From: Alentia gelatinosa
Lineage: Eukaryota > Annelida > Polychaeta > Phyllodocida > Polynoidae
Direction of reading: 5' to 3'
Length of the DNA: 64,000 bases
Assembly: GCA_950022655.1 (NCBI GenBank)
Contig: OX465584.1
Span: 47,598,723-47,662,722, forward strand
Shown: positions 40,872 to 53,900 of the stretch, piece after piece
Position numbering within the stretch: the stretch's first letter is position 1
How the letters are laid out: each line of letters begins with the position of its first letter
The notes under the pieces: model-generated
What the model was told of the DNA's origin: nothing
What the model saw: the letters and a program-made list of their open reading frames with translations, nothing else
The model's database searches: none
Translations under genes and position numbers: made by a program

Positions 40872-43800
40872 TCTCAGATAGCATGTGATATCCTATATTA
40901 GTACAAAAGTTCATTGAAACGTTCATATCATATACCAAAAATTCTACAAAGGGTTGTGAGTGACAGGGGTTGGATGGAGGACCAGGACCCCAAAATAGAG
41001 GGGGGGGGGGGGGGGTTATAACCAGGGTATTCCTAAAGTTGAAATGCTGAATTTTGCTAAAGTAGGGGTTTGGTTTCAAACCGGGGTCGGCTTATAACCA
41101 GGGTTTTATGGGAATTCATACTCTCTTTGTTTTATGGAATAAGAGTAGATATATAAACTGGAAATGAAAAACTTTGATTTCCAAGGAAAAGTGGAAGACT
41201 GTCATTTCTGATAGCTGCTGTGAATTTTGACATATACCTTAAGGCCTGATCATTCATCAAATCAAAAAAATATATATCGTAGAGCTTCAGGGTACGGACT
41301 TGTGAAAAACCCAAAACTTCAGTAGGCATTTCCACTGGAATACCACATGGTTCACCTAATTAAACCATGAGAATTCTGTATAGGATTAGGATTTTTAGGT
41401 GAAACAAAAAGTAGTATCAAGGACCATGTGTCAGGACACATGTCCTTTTCAAAAGATAGATATTATAAACTGGATGTTAGATTCTCACTGGGATGCTATA
41501 GTTTGTTCTTCAAAAGGTATCTATTAACTCCATAAGTATGATACATTTGAAATATCTAACTGTAAGAAATGATTGAACAAATAGTTCTTAAACACTTGTA
41601 TATCTGAAATATTTCACAGGGATATCTTTACCTGGCTGCAGCTATGTTTAAATAGTTATAGTAAGGAGCAATTTGGGCTTTTCCAAGGAGAATCTCAATT
41701 ATTTGTTAGCAGTCAAACAATCTAGCCTCTCTTCAACCAGGCAGAGTTGGCATTGATGGGGATAAATGCATTATAATAAAAGGTTATTATGGTATTTCTG
41801 GATGATATTTTCTAAAGTGTGGCCTTGCCCAAAACTTGCAGTGACTAAGTAGTGGCAAAGAAGTCTGATGCTCGCAATATTGGAGATGTTCTTTATATGA
41901 CTGAAGGTTTCCAGGAAAAAGCCTGAAATAGATATACATAGAAAGCCATGTCTAAATATTATCTATAAATAAAAATTAAACAATTTGATAATCAATCATG
42001 ATATGCATGTTTCATCTTATATGCCATTTCATGTGTTTCAATGATCTCTGTAATATAGTAAAACTCCATGACCGATGACCAAAATTCCATGACTTTTGGC
42101 AAATTTTCAAATTCCATGACTTTTACATGACCAATTTCATTTTCCAGGTTTTCCAGTCTCCGTGGGAACCTTGTCGGTAGCAGCACGCTTTGGACGCGGC
42201 GCTTCGTAAATTGGACGCGGCGCTTGGTTTTCAGGAGATAGCGCTCTCTAACTTGCGGTGAACCACGTAACAAACAAAGACAAATAATCATATATTGCCT
42301 ATCGTGAATCAAAATATAAACCATAAGCACTGCCACTGAGGCGGGGGGGGGGGGGGTGGTGTTAAGATTTCGGAAATTTTGCGTATGATTCTTATTGTTC
42401 TACTGCATACAATATCTGGAGGGGGTGGTGGACGGTCAACAAGTTGGGAAATTCTGTGAACATACTTCACGGGTTACAGGGCCAGAGGGTTCTAGTCAGA
42501 CCCTATCTAGTGTACGGGACTGTACTGTTTGGGTCGCCCACGACTAAGACTAAGAGCTTAATTAAACTTAAAGAGGGTTCGGACCAGAGACTAAAACACT
42601 CATGAGACGCAGCGACGGGTTGTGGTCCCCACAACTAGATCTAGTTAATGTAATACAAAGGTTTACTGTTGAGCTCATGTAATTGACACTAAACCATCTG
42701 AAAATACCTGAAGTAAATGTACTATCTATATAATAATGGGTTTCGCTTTCACAAGGTTGTGACAAAACGAAAGAGTTGAGACTCACAAAGTAAAAGTAAA
42801 ACTCAGTTGGACGCTCAAAATAAATAATTACTATGAGAACTACAAGGAGAATCTGGGTATATGTGTATGATCACTTTTTGAAAATACAACGAACAGTCAC
42901 TATCTACAACTTACATGAGATGCCAACACGAGAGTGTCTGTAATTTTTAGAAAATCTACTTTGACTTCCTAGCAGTACCGAGTTTATGCAGAGTGAACCT
43001 CCATACTTGTTGGTGTATCAAGAATATTCGGCAATGAATCTTATGCTGGTACCCGTCGGAACAGCAATGCACGCCGATTACCAGTCTAGTTCCCATGTCT
43101 GACCGGGTCAAGAAGAAGGACATCTACTAATTTCTATTTTTGCGAAAAAGTACACATTATCTGAGTCAATGTCGAGAATATTTTGTTTATCAGGACTGTT
43201 TCGAGGAGGACTCCCAATTGGGAATGGATCTTTTCATTCATTATCTTGCAGGTAGACAAAATCTCTTGAATTCGTATATTATCGCCTACATGTTGAACGT
43301 AAACATTAGAGATCTAGTACTACTATAGGTCAGGAAGGCATATTAGGGACTATGATGGGATGTGAATTCAAATAGTGTTTCCCTCAAAGATCTTATAGAT
43401 TGACTTGTGCTGCATATCCAATTAGTTTAAGTAAGCATTTTTTCATATATAACAACTAAAGGAAAAATATTCTTTGGAATTACAATATCAAAATATTGTA
43501 TCTTTCCCAACCAGGCCCTTTTTCTCCATTTTTCGCCTACTATGACAATGCTATAACATATGGCAGATACCACAAAAAGAGGCTTTTTGGTACTTTTCTA
43601 TTTTCATAACAAAACAGTCCATTTTGAATTCTACTATGAGTACAACAAAAGTTTAGGTATCAAAATCATCGTGAAATGATTCACTACTTGATAAAATTGG
43701 GTTTAGATTATTGTTCCACATGGAATTCTATAGAATCTTCACTTGTATTCTAGGAGTCGAATATTTTGCCTAACTTTTAACATGATTTCAGAGAAAATAT

Positions 43801-44569
43801 ATCCAAAATGAAAACAGAGAAATCAACTCAATAAATTCAAAATACATATGACAATAAAGCCCATAATCTCTGCTTTAATATGGTACCCTTTGTAAATCTG
43901 TATTTGTTTTACAGCCTAGGTGATGAGAACTTCAGTATAGCAAGTAAAAAATAACTAGTTTTCAGTCCCCAATATGGTTGCGCGGCCTATAGTACGACTC
44001 TACGAGTAGTAGTACTATAGCAGAAGTTAAAACTGTTGACGAGTGTTGTAGAGAGAGCTGGTTAGATACCTTCTAGATGGTAGTAGTAATGAACGTTTTA
44101 CTGCTATCCTTAGTAATGACAGTGACATGACCAGTGATTTTCTTAAACATTGATAGCTATTTATAAATATAGAATTTGCAAATTTGCAATAATTATAATT
44201 TATATCATATGTGTGGGCGTGTCTCCTGCATCCCTATGCGGGCGTGGGGAAAGCTGCCATCCATATGAATACGGCTCCGCTTTTTCACCGCTTTTACACA
44301 TGTATAACTAACACTTTTTCTTAAGTGAAATAAAATGATATTTGAACCCTTCTACACTGTCTACTGTGATTTGAACCTCCCCCTAAACCCTCAGTCCTAG
44401 GCTAAGTCGTAGTCTATATTAGCCTATTTTCGAAGTTGCCGTGCTTTCTCTGAGGTAGAAAATTCCACATGTGAGATATACCTTATATTTTTCATACTCC
44501 AAGCGACATCCCTGATAATTGAGATGATGGAAATGATGAATTCATTTTATATTATTTTCTTGGTTTCAG

Positions 44570-44921
44570 TGGATTGAAGGCTGCATATTCACCTTCAGTA
44601 CTACCAGCAGCTCACGGCATCAACAACTGCTCAAAAACTGCTCGTCAAATACATAGATGGACTAAACATGTTACAAAAGCTAAATCTAAAACAACGCCAC
44701 AGCAAGTATTAGGAATTTCTCTTGGATCAAGTTTTAGTGTAGGCATTTTAGGACTATCAAAAATCTACTTCAACAAAGCAGAATGTGAATCTCGTCAAAG
44801 TAAACGGAACAGACTTGTCGGATGCCGGGACGAGTCAAAAGGGAAAGAACATGATTTTCCCTGGAGAGAGTTCTTCAAGCTGCTGGCGCCTGATGTGTGG
44901 TATCTCCTGGGAGCTGTCATC
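44570..44921 (+). CDS. ABCB8: ABCB8 exon (second coding exon), N-terminal region and first membrane helix start
   Basis: Starts after a TTGGTTTCAG acceptor with one base completing a codon from an unseen exon, and ends in phase 0 at a GTGAGT donor. It encodes a Ser/Lys-rich presequence-like segment, a hydrophobic stretch ([15 protein letters not shown]) and then [20 protein letters not shown] entering membrane helix 1. There is no in-frame ATG with good context near its start, supporting an upstream first exon. Confidence 0.85.
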
Positions 44922-47900
44922 GTGAGTCGATTATTATCTCCTATTCAAGCTAGACAAGTTATGTGTTAATTGATATGGTTACAAAAGAATAGATACATTT
45001 CTCATCTCATATATAGCGCTTCCTATGACATAGTCGTGAAATGAATCACAAAATAATGTGTAGGAAATAACTTAATGTCAACTAAATACCACCGACCTAA
45101 TTGTGTCCATGTATCTGTTTAATTCTCACCAGCCGAATTTGTTGTATTAAAGGAATTTATCCCTAAGAATAACATATTACTTTCTGGATACTCTGCGCTC
45201 TAGGACATAAGAATGATAATTTAAAAAAAAAACCTGTATTTCACAGTAACACGTATTAAATATTATAACATTTGAAGATCAAGGATATTTAAATATGAGT
45301 CTACTTTTTGTTACTGGTTGGTCGGATGCCAACAGTGATGTAGTGTTTGCCAGGTACCAGCAGTGGCTTACTCGCGGTAAGACCACTCGGCAGTTACTCG
45401 TTTCGGTCCCATATAGAAAACTAATTTGAGAAAGATTTTATCATTTGAGAAGCAAGTTTTTCATCTCTCAAAAAGCATTATATAAAAAAAAAAGCATTAT
45501 ACTCTGTCTGTAAACTGAGTAGTTTTTGAAATCTTGACACTCTGGGTTTGCTCTGTATTTACGGAGTTTTGATTCAGCCCATGTAAACTAAACCGTCAAG
45601 TCGCCAACAAGCTGTTCACCCTCTTGGTCGCCTTGCCTCCTCATGGTGCAGACCGGATATGATTGCATGCAAGCATAAAAAAAGCGACTGGGGTGGGGAG
45701 TTAGCTCAGTGGACTTATAATCACAAGGTTGACAGACTTTGTTGATTTGAGTTCCACTGCAGCCAATTTTCTCCTTCACCCCCAGCAGTGGTAGATTTAC
45801 TGCTATATCAAAGGCCAATCCTTCTCATACCATGTCTATGTGGTGTGGAAAGTAAAAGAACTCTCACTTCGGTAAATGTGTAGGGGTGAGATTTCTACAT
45901 AAATTCATTACATAAATTCGATCACCACCCTTGTGGTGTAAAAGAACCTTGAGAGAGTCTGGTGAGAACCTGCAATGGTTAACTGGACATTAAATCAAAC
46001 CAACAAACCAAAAATCCACCCTCTCCACAATTCTGACAATCCCGTCACCCACACTTGCATATTGGTCTCCTAGAGAGACAATCCACCCTAATGTGGGACT
46101 TACCAGCCCGGTGCTATATCTGTCAGTTCTTTAACCCGAACTTGGAAAGTACTGCCAGCCAATGCCCAATCATTCCCTCTGCATCCTTAAAGTTAAAGAG
46201 CCATTTGAGAGATGAATGGTCCATATGTAAGATAAAATCTCTACCTGCGAGGAAGTATCAATATTTTCTTACATACACCACTACAGCTAAGAGTTCCCTC
46301 TTAGTGGTACAGTAGTTCCTTTGACTTTGGCTCAGACTGTTGCTGGCAAAAGCTATGGGAACCCCCACACCATCCTTTACTTGAGATGAAGTTCCTCCAA
46401 TACTCTCATTGCTAGTGTCAGTGAATGAACCGGCCCTTAGGTAATGGATATCTCAGAACAGAAGTCCATTTTATCTCCTTCGGCTTCTTTGCTTTATCTA
46501 GGACGATGTAATGCTGAAACAGGTATGCAATTTCAGAAAAACCTGGGATAAAGTTGCAGTAATACAAACAAAATCCTAGGAAAGACCTTATGTCTTTTAT
46601 ATTCTGGGGGCGTGGCCAGTTTGCCATGACCTCCAACTTAGAGGGATCTGCCCAGATTCCTTCTATAGAAACTATCCTTCGTAAGTATTCCACAGACCAT
46701 TTGAACAGCATACACTTTTGAGGTGCCCTTCCGTGTCGATCTTATGTTCTGCCAGATCAGTACAACCCAAAGGATCCCCTGGTCGAGCAAAGATCTTTTC
46801 TTTTTCCTTCAGAAGTATCCTCAACTCCTTCCACTCCCCACTTGTAAGTGCATATGCAGGGAGAGCTAAGACCTTCAGAGTTTCATGCAGCTCCCCCAGG
46901 ATCGACGTGTGATCCGAGCCTGAGTCTACAGCACTCACTCTGACTTCTTCAAAATCAGTACCACTGAAATCCAAGAATCACAGGTTGGATGGAATGTCAA
47001 GCGCATGCAACGGAATACCGGTATAGGTGTGACTCCTTGTGGACTTGTATACACTAGGCCTGCTACACTGGCTAGCATTACCCAGCATTGTGTATCACCT
47101 TTTTTCAGTCGGATCATCCCAGAGGTATGATTTGGTATAGGTAATTAGACCCCTTTTGTCTCTTTCTCAACAGGGGCTCTTGGTGACACTGATATGCCAC
47201 ATAGTATGTATATGTACTGAACTTGTGCTTCGATCTGTAGTCTGTTATTGTCTTGTCATTCTTGTCTTTGTTCTATGACGATAGCGCTGAAAATCAATTG
47301 TATTATATTGAGTCTTTATCGTCAATAAACACATTTTCACACACAAAAAAAAGATTACTTACTGGCACTGATCCATCCCTTTCATTGCCGATCAAAGTAT
47401 CCCAGGCCTGTATTCTCTTCTTCCGGGTTTGGATCGAAAAGCACAGTACTTGTCGGTATGTCTCCCTCCCCAGCTATCAGGACGTTAGCCATCTGCTGTG
47501 GAGCTGCCATATCAACCGGGAAATCCCATCAAGGGTTCTGAGGTCCCATCCACGCTGGCCGAGCCATTGGAGACAGGGGTGCCCGGGCAGAAGGTACTTT
47601 GAACAGATCGTGGCGACCTGATTCTGAGCCTCCCCCTTTCTGGTTGGAGCCGGAGTTTCCCCTAGTTCCACAACTTCCCTAGTCTGCACACTTTGGCATA
47701 TGCTTGCTTGGACCGCAGTGTCACCACTTACCACAACCCTCCTTAGTTTCCTTAGCTCATTTGATTTTGATGCCGGTAATGCGAGACAACCCAGGTTCGA
47801 ATCCTGGTCACGGCACCAATGTTGCAGTCGCCAGCTTTGGCTGCGTGGAGGAGTCTATCCTTGGAAAGATTGTATCTTACTCCCTTCCCGGCGATATGCC

Positions 47901-50900
47901 ACCCTATGCACTATTACATAGGTCGGTTCAGTATTTTTTCGGCAAGTATGAACAAACCTAGTCAGGCAAAACCAGACTCCACAAGTTTAATAAACAGTAG
48001 ATGTTTATAACAACTTCCTAAAGTGATCCCATTTAGATCACTCCCAAAGTACAGTACCTTGGCATAGTGTGCCAAGTAAAGCTGAGGAGGCTGATACAGA
48101 TACCGGAGTACTGAACTCGCCTACCACAGAGAGCTTTTGGAAAACCCTACCAATATGAGAATCCATGGATTCACTCTTCTCAGAGAGAACGCACAAGAAT
48201 GTCTGTCAACCCACTGCGAACCTGGCCTATATATATGCTGAGTTACGTAACCCCAGGTTCCCCCGGTGCCACTCTCATGTGTGGCGTCACCTGGAATCAC
48301 TACACAGCCAGGACTGACATCCCGTGCCCTCTTTCGAAGAGCGAAAGAACCACTGCTAGATTAACCCCACCCCTACAGCAGTATTTATCAGCTAATGTGT
48401 CCATCTTGTATCTTGTGTGACTGATACACTTGGGCTATGGCCTTAAACCATGCACTCCTATTCAACTCTTTAAGGGCAAGGACCTGTGGTAATAGAGTGT
48501 GGGTAAGGTCGGGTACTCTTGCTAATTTATACCCCCCTGGGTTGGAAGTCTCAGGCCAATTGTAATGATTATATAACTTTAGCATGTGGTATAATATTTA
48601 ATGATTAATCTTATTAGATATTTCAAATAAAATCTTTACCTGGGTAAATCCCAATCATGCCAGATGCGGAAAATTAATTTTAGGATGTACCAGCTAAGCA
48701 AGCTAAGACCCTACCTAAGCAAAGATTCAGCGCTTCCGATGTATAAGGCATACATGATACTGTAATGAGACTATGGAGATTTACTGTATTATAATGCCCC
48801 AAAATATTTACTGGACAAGCTCCAGAGAACTCAGAATCAATGCTTACGTATAGTTTTGAATGTAGATAGTTACACTAGCATAGAAAATTTACATAGATGG
48901 GCACATATACCATTATCAAAAGATAGGCGCTTGGCTCACATGAAAAATTTCATGTACCTAAATGCTCATGATAAACAATATGTGGACCTAAGTGAAAGAG
49001 TTACCAGGTAATATGCTGCTCCAGTTTTAAGAACAGTCCAACCGAATATTCAAGCATATATAAATAATGTAGAGGGTACAGGTTCTACTCTATGGAACCA
49101 ACTACCAGTGATTGCGAGACAGACCCCAAAGAATTAAAAAAGATAACCAAGACTATGATGTTAAATTCAATCCCCGTATAAATGCATATAGTACTGATTA
49201 TACTGATTCTATGATATAATATTGGTAAAATGAAATGATAAGGAAAATATGTGATTTTTATAGTAATCGATTGTTTATTCACTTTTGCAAAACATAATGA
49301 TTCATAGGATGCCTTACAAAAACCAGCAGATGTACAATACAAGCTGATAAGGTATCCTAAAAATGGCACTGTTGAGCTTGGACCAACATGTAAGAAATGT
49401 GAACTTTTGGACAATGTAAAATGAAAGGATTGCTCAATAAAGCTTTGAACAAAAAAAGTGATGCTTTGAAGCATCACCCAGGGCTGGCCGGGTGATGCCT
49501 GGAGGCATAATTTACAAAATATTCGTTTTTGTGAATAAAATTGGAAATATTTGCTCAATAAACATGAAATGTTGACCCTACAGCCTGTACCACAGAGCAC
49601 TGGACCTGAACTAATCACAAGGCATGTGATGACCTTGACCCTACAACCTGTATCACAGACCACTGTACCTGAACTAATCTTAAGACATGTTGTGACCTTG
49701 ACCTTACAGTCTATACCACAGAGCACTGCACATGAACTAATCATAAGACATGTGGTGACCTTGACCCTACAACCTGTATATTTGAATATGTAAATATTAG
49801 GTTTAGCATTTCGTTTTAATAATACATCTCAGATGTAAAGTTACGCACATGACACATTTTAAAGGTTTCTTCAATTTGAATATTTAAGTGGTTTTCTGGC
49901 CACATCTTATTTTCTTTCACTGTTTTTGATTTTACAGTTTTGTGCATGGTGAAGATGATGGTGGTCAGCCATAATCATAGATGACCCCCTTGCTAGCTAC
50001 CACATCTCTTCTAACAAATACCAGTGTAACTGTCTCAGGATACACTTCATGATCTCCGTGTCATGCAGGATACACTTCATGATCTCCGTGTCATGCATGA
50101 TACACTTCATGATCTCAGAGTCATACAGAATATACTTCATGATATCCATGTCATAATCTCCGTGTCATGCAGGATACACTTTATGATCTCCGTGTCATGC
50201 AGGATACACTTCATGATCTGAGAGTCATGCAGGATACACTTCATGATCTCCGTGTCATGCATGATACACTTCATGATCTCTGTGTCATAATCACTGTGTC
50301 ATGCAGGATACACTTCATGATCTCTGTGTCATGCAGGGTACACTTCATAATCTCCGTGTTATGCAGGATACACTTCATAATCTCCGTGTTATGCAGGATA
50401 CACTTCATAATCTCCATGACAGAGAACCAGTCTGTGAGTTAATTGACGATGTTAATCTCTTCGTCTGATTCCTTGCGTAGACAACAGAGATACATTTTGG
50501 CGATTGCTGCTAGCAGTCGTTCGTACAAGCGATCGGACCAATGTTCCATGTTTCTTCACCTTCCTTTTCCCTCAAGTATAAATAAGGTCCTGAAATATAG
50601 AAATATTTTAAAATAAGACACATTGTTTAGTACACATCTATATACATAGTTCAGGACTATTTTCCTCTGATCAATGGCTTTGAGGCCGTATACAATGGTT
50701 ATCGTTATTGGTAACATAGAAACAATGGCCAGTGGTTTGCTCTGGCCTCATAAATTTTCATTATGGGCTTCGTACTGAAAGGATGATGAGTAACTACAAT
50801 ATAGATAGACAATAATCAATGGTTTGTGGAAAGACGTCTGTTAACCACAAGGTTTTGCTGCATAGTAATCTGCGAGTTTATAACGAGCGAGGTCAACCTT

Positions 50901-53900
50901 CATAGAAACATAGTTTGTTGATAGATAGTCGGGCAGTGCGCCCTTGAACTTGCATTCAAACTCAAACTGGCCCCTCTATGGCAAACGCTCACACAACAGT
51001 CTTATAGATGGCACAGATAGAAGATATTATGATATTCTCTTACTTTTATTTGATTTTATCTATCATAAATGGGAATAACATTTCATCCTAGTTATATACT
51101 TGGCCGTGATGTACTGAGTACCCATATATGTTAAATAGAGACTTTGTATTTGATGGATAATGAATTTATGATTCATACATTTTTAATAGGGACTTCATTA
51201 AAGATGGATAGTAAATTATCAGGTACCCTACAAGAAGATTTCACCTCAGTGAAAAGAGCACTGGACTTGTAATCCCAAGGTTGATTTGATTCCCACTGCA
51301 GCGACTTTTTTCCCCAAGCAGTGGTAGATTTACTGTCAAAGGTCAATCCTTCTCATACCATGTCTATGTGGTGTGGGCAGTAAAAGAACTCTCACCTCGG
51401 TAAATGTGTAGGGGTGGGATTTCTACCTACATTCATCTCATAGATTTGGTCAAATCCAAAGTAAGTATAATTGAACAAATTGGACGTTAAACTACCCAAA
51501 CAAACAAACAAACAAAGCTCAGGACCGATCTTTAGCTTGTCTCGGGAGGTATCAGCCACATAAAATTATACGTTGATTTAATTGCACTGTGAAGAATGAC
51601 AAGTATAACTAGATGATGAATTATAATGCAACTGCTAATTGTTACTTTTTGGCAAACTTGTATTAGATGTTGATGATTCTGGTGTGTTAAATCATGAGGT
51701 ATGTTTACAAATATACAAAATTATAGTAATGATAATATAACATACAATAAAGGTGGAATAGGTGCGAAATTACAGCTATGACATAAAAATCAGCTTAATT
51801 AATTTTCTTTATTTATAAAAGATCTAGGTGAGTACTAAGCAAAAACATAGTCACAACGCCAGATAGTAGCCAATGAAAATATCAAGAGCGACTTCTGAAT
51901 ATTTTCATGGCTACATCCGACATTAGCACCAGTGTAGACCATGTAAGTTCCAAACTCACTGCCACAGTTAAGATTAAAGCTCGTGCAAGTTCCATACTCA
52001 CTGCCACAGTAAAGATTAAAGCTTGTGCAAGTTCCATACTCACTGCCACACTAAAGATTAAACCTTGTGCAAGTTCCATACTCACTACCACACTTAGATT
52101 AAAGCCTTTGCAAGTTACAACTCATTGCCACAGTTAAGATTAAAGCCCATGCAAGTTCTATACTCACTGCCACCGTTAAGATTAAACCCAGTGCAAGTTC
52201 CATACTCACTGCCACATTTAAGATTAAAGCTCGTGCAAGTTCCATACTCACTGCCACAGTTAAGATTAAAGCTTGTGCAATTTCCATACTCACTACCACA
52301 CTTAGATTAAAGCCTTTGCAAGTTACAACTCATTGCCACAGTTAAGATTAAAGCCCATGCAAGTTCTATACTCACTGCCACCGTTAAGATTAAACCCAGT
52401 GCAAGTTCCATACTCACTGCCACATTTAAGATTAAAGCTCGTGCAAGTTCCATACTCACTGCCACAGTTAAGATTAAAGCTTGTGCAATTTCCATACTCA
52501 CTGCAACACTAAAGATTAAAGCCAGTGAAAGTTCCATACTCACTGCCACACTAAAGATTAAAGCTCATGTAAATTCCATACTCATTGCCACACTAAGGAT
52601 TAAAGCTCATGCAAGTTACATACTCATTGCCACACTTAGATTAAAGCCCATGCAAGTTACAAACTCACTGCCACAATTGAGATTTTACACTGCCTATTTG
52701 ATAGGCAGTGTTTATTCAACAGGGTAATGTTACTGGAGCATCTCTATTTAATTGAGAATGACAGGGTAAGCGGGGACCTTTCCAGACTGACTACTTCACA
52801 CATTTACCAGAGCACCTCTACTTAATTGAAACTGACAGGTAAGCAGGGACTTGACCGGACTGACTATGACACACGTTTACCGGAGCATCTCTATTTAATT
52901 GGCATCGGCTGTGTTCAGAAGTGTTTATGCCACGTATCATTAATCTCTATTTAATTGAGAATGACAGGGTTAGCAGGGACCTGACCGGACTGACTACTAC
53001 ACATGTTTACCGGAGCATCTCTATTTAATTGAAACTGACAGGTAAGCAGGGACCTGACCGGACTGACTACTACACACGTTTACCGGAGCATTTCTATTTA
53101 ATTGAAACTGACAGATAAGCAGGGACCTGACCGGACTGACTACTACACACGTTTACCGGAGCATTTCTATTTAATTGAAACTGACAGGTAAGCAGGGACC
53201 TGACCAGACTGACTACTACACACGTTTACCAGAGCATCTCTATTTAATTGAGAATTACAGGGTAAGCAGGGACCTGACCGGACTGACTACTACACACGTT
53301 TACCGGAGCATCTCTATTTAATTGAAACTGACAGGTAAGCAGGGACCTGACCAGACTGACTACTACACACGTTTACCGGAGCATCTCTATTTAATTGAAA
53401 CTGACAGGTAAGCAGGGACCTTTCTCGACTGACTACGACACATGTTTACGGGAGTATCTCTATTTAATTACAGTGGCAACTTAGTTTAAAGTCCACCTAG
53501 CAATTACAGAAATGGTACAGTCCCACAAACACATATTTGACAATTAAACGCATGTTAGTATCATCAACATATCATCTATACAAATCTTGAATTGTGATTA
53601 CTTGTATTTGCAAGCACTAGTAGGCAGATAAGATAAGATTATGTGATAGATCTCTAGAAGTGTATTTAGGGTTTAACCCACCTGAGATCGAGGATTTGTG
53701 AAACATCTAATAAACAAACTGACAGAAGTGTTACACTCCATATCAGCATATCCTTTAACATTAGAGGGTTGGGTGTGTGAGCTTAATTCATTTATAACAC
53801 CTGTTTGGACTCTCTAGAGGAAGCTCAGGGATTGCTTCGTAATCTATGGCAATTCCTGGGTTTGATATCTTTGAGAAGATGGATAGTGGGTACAAAAGAC

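Larger units (their letters stand above)
38388..44569. other. Region between the two gene starts
   Basis: About 6 kb between OGFR exon 1 (minus) and the first ABCB8 exon I can see (plus). It must contain both promoters and the ABCB8 first exon, none of which I can place. It holds a foldback element (39218-39493), repeat X copies (40195-40375, 41108-41215), a complete SINE (40570-40871) and G homopolymers near 41000 and 42342. There is no CpG-rich promoter-like island by eye. Confidence 0.5.

Noticed and set aside
43975..44013. ATG start for the missing first ABCB8 exon
   Set aside because: The frame stops after eleven codons with no donor before the stop; other ATGs upstream of 44570 were equally unconvincing.
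47700..47820. Functional tRNA-His gene
   Set aside because: Only the 3' part of a tRNA is present, encoded CCA included, next to an LTR start on the right strand for a primer-binding site.
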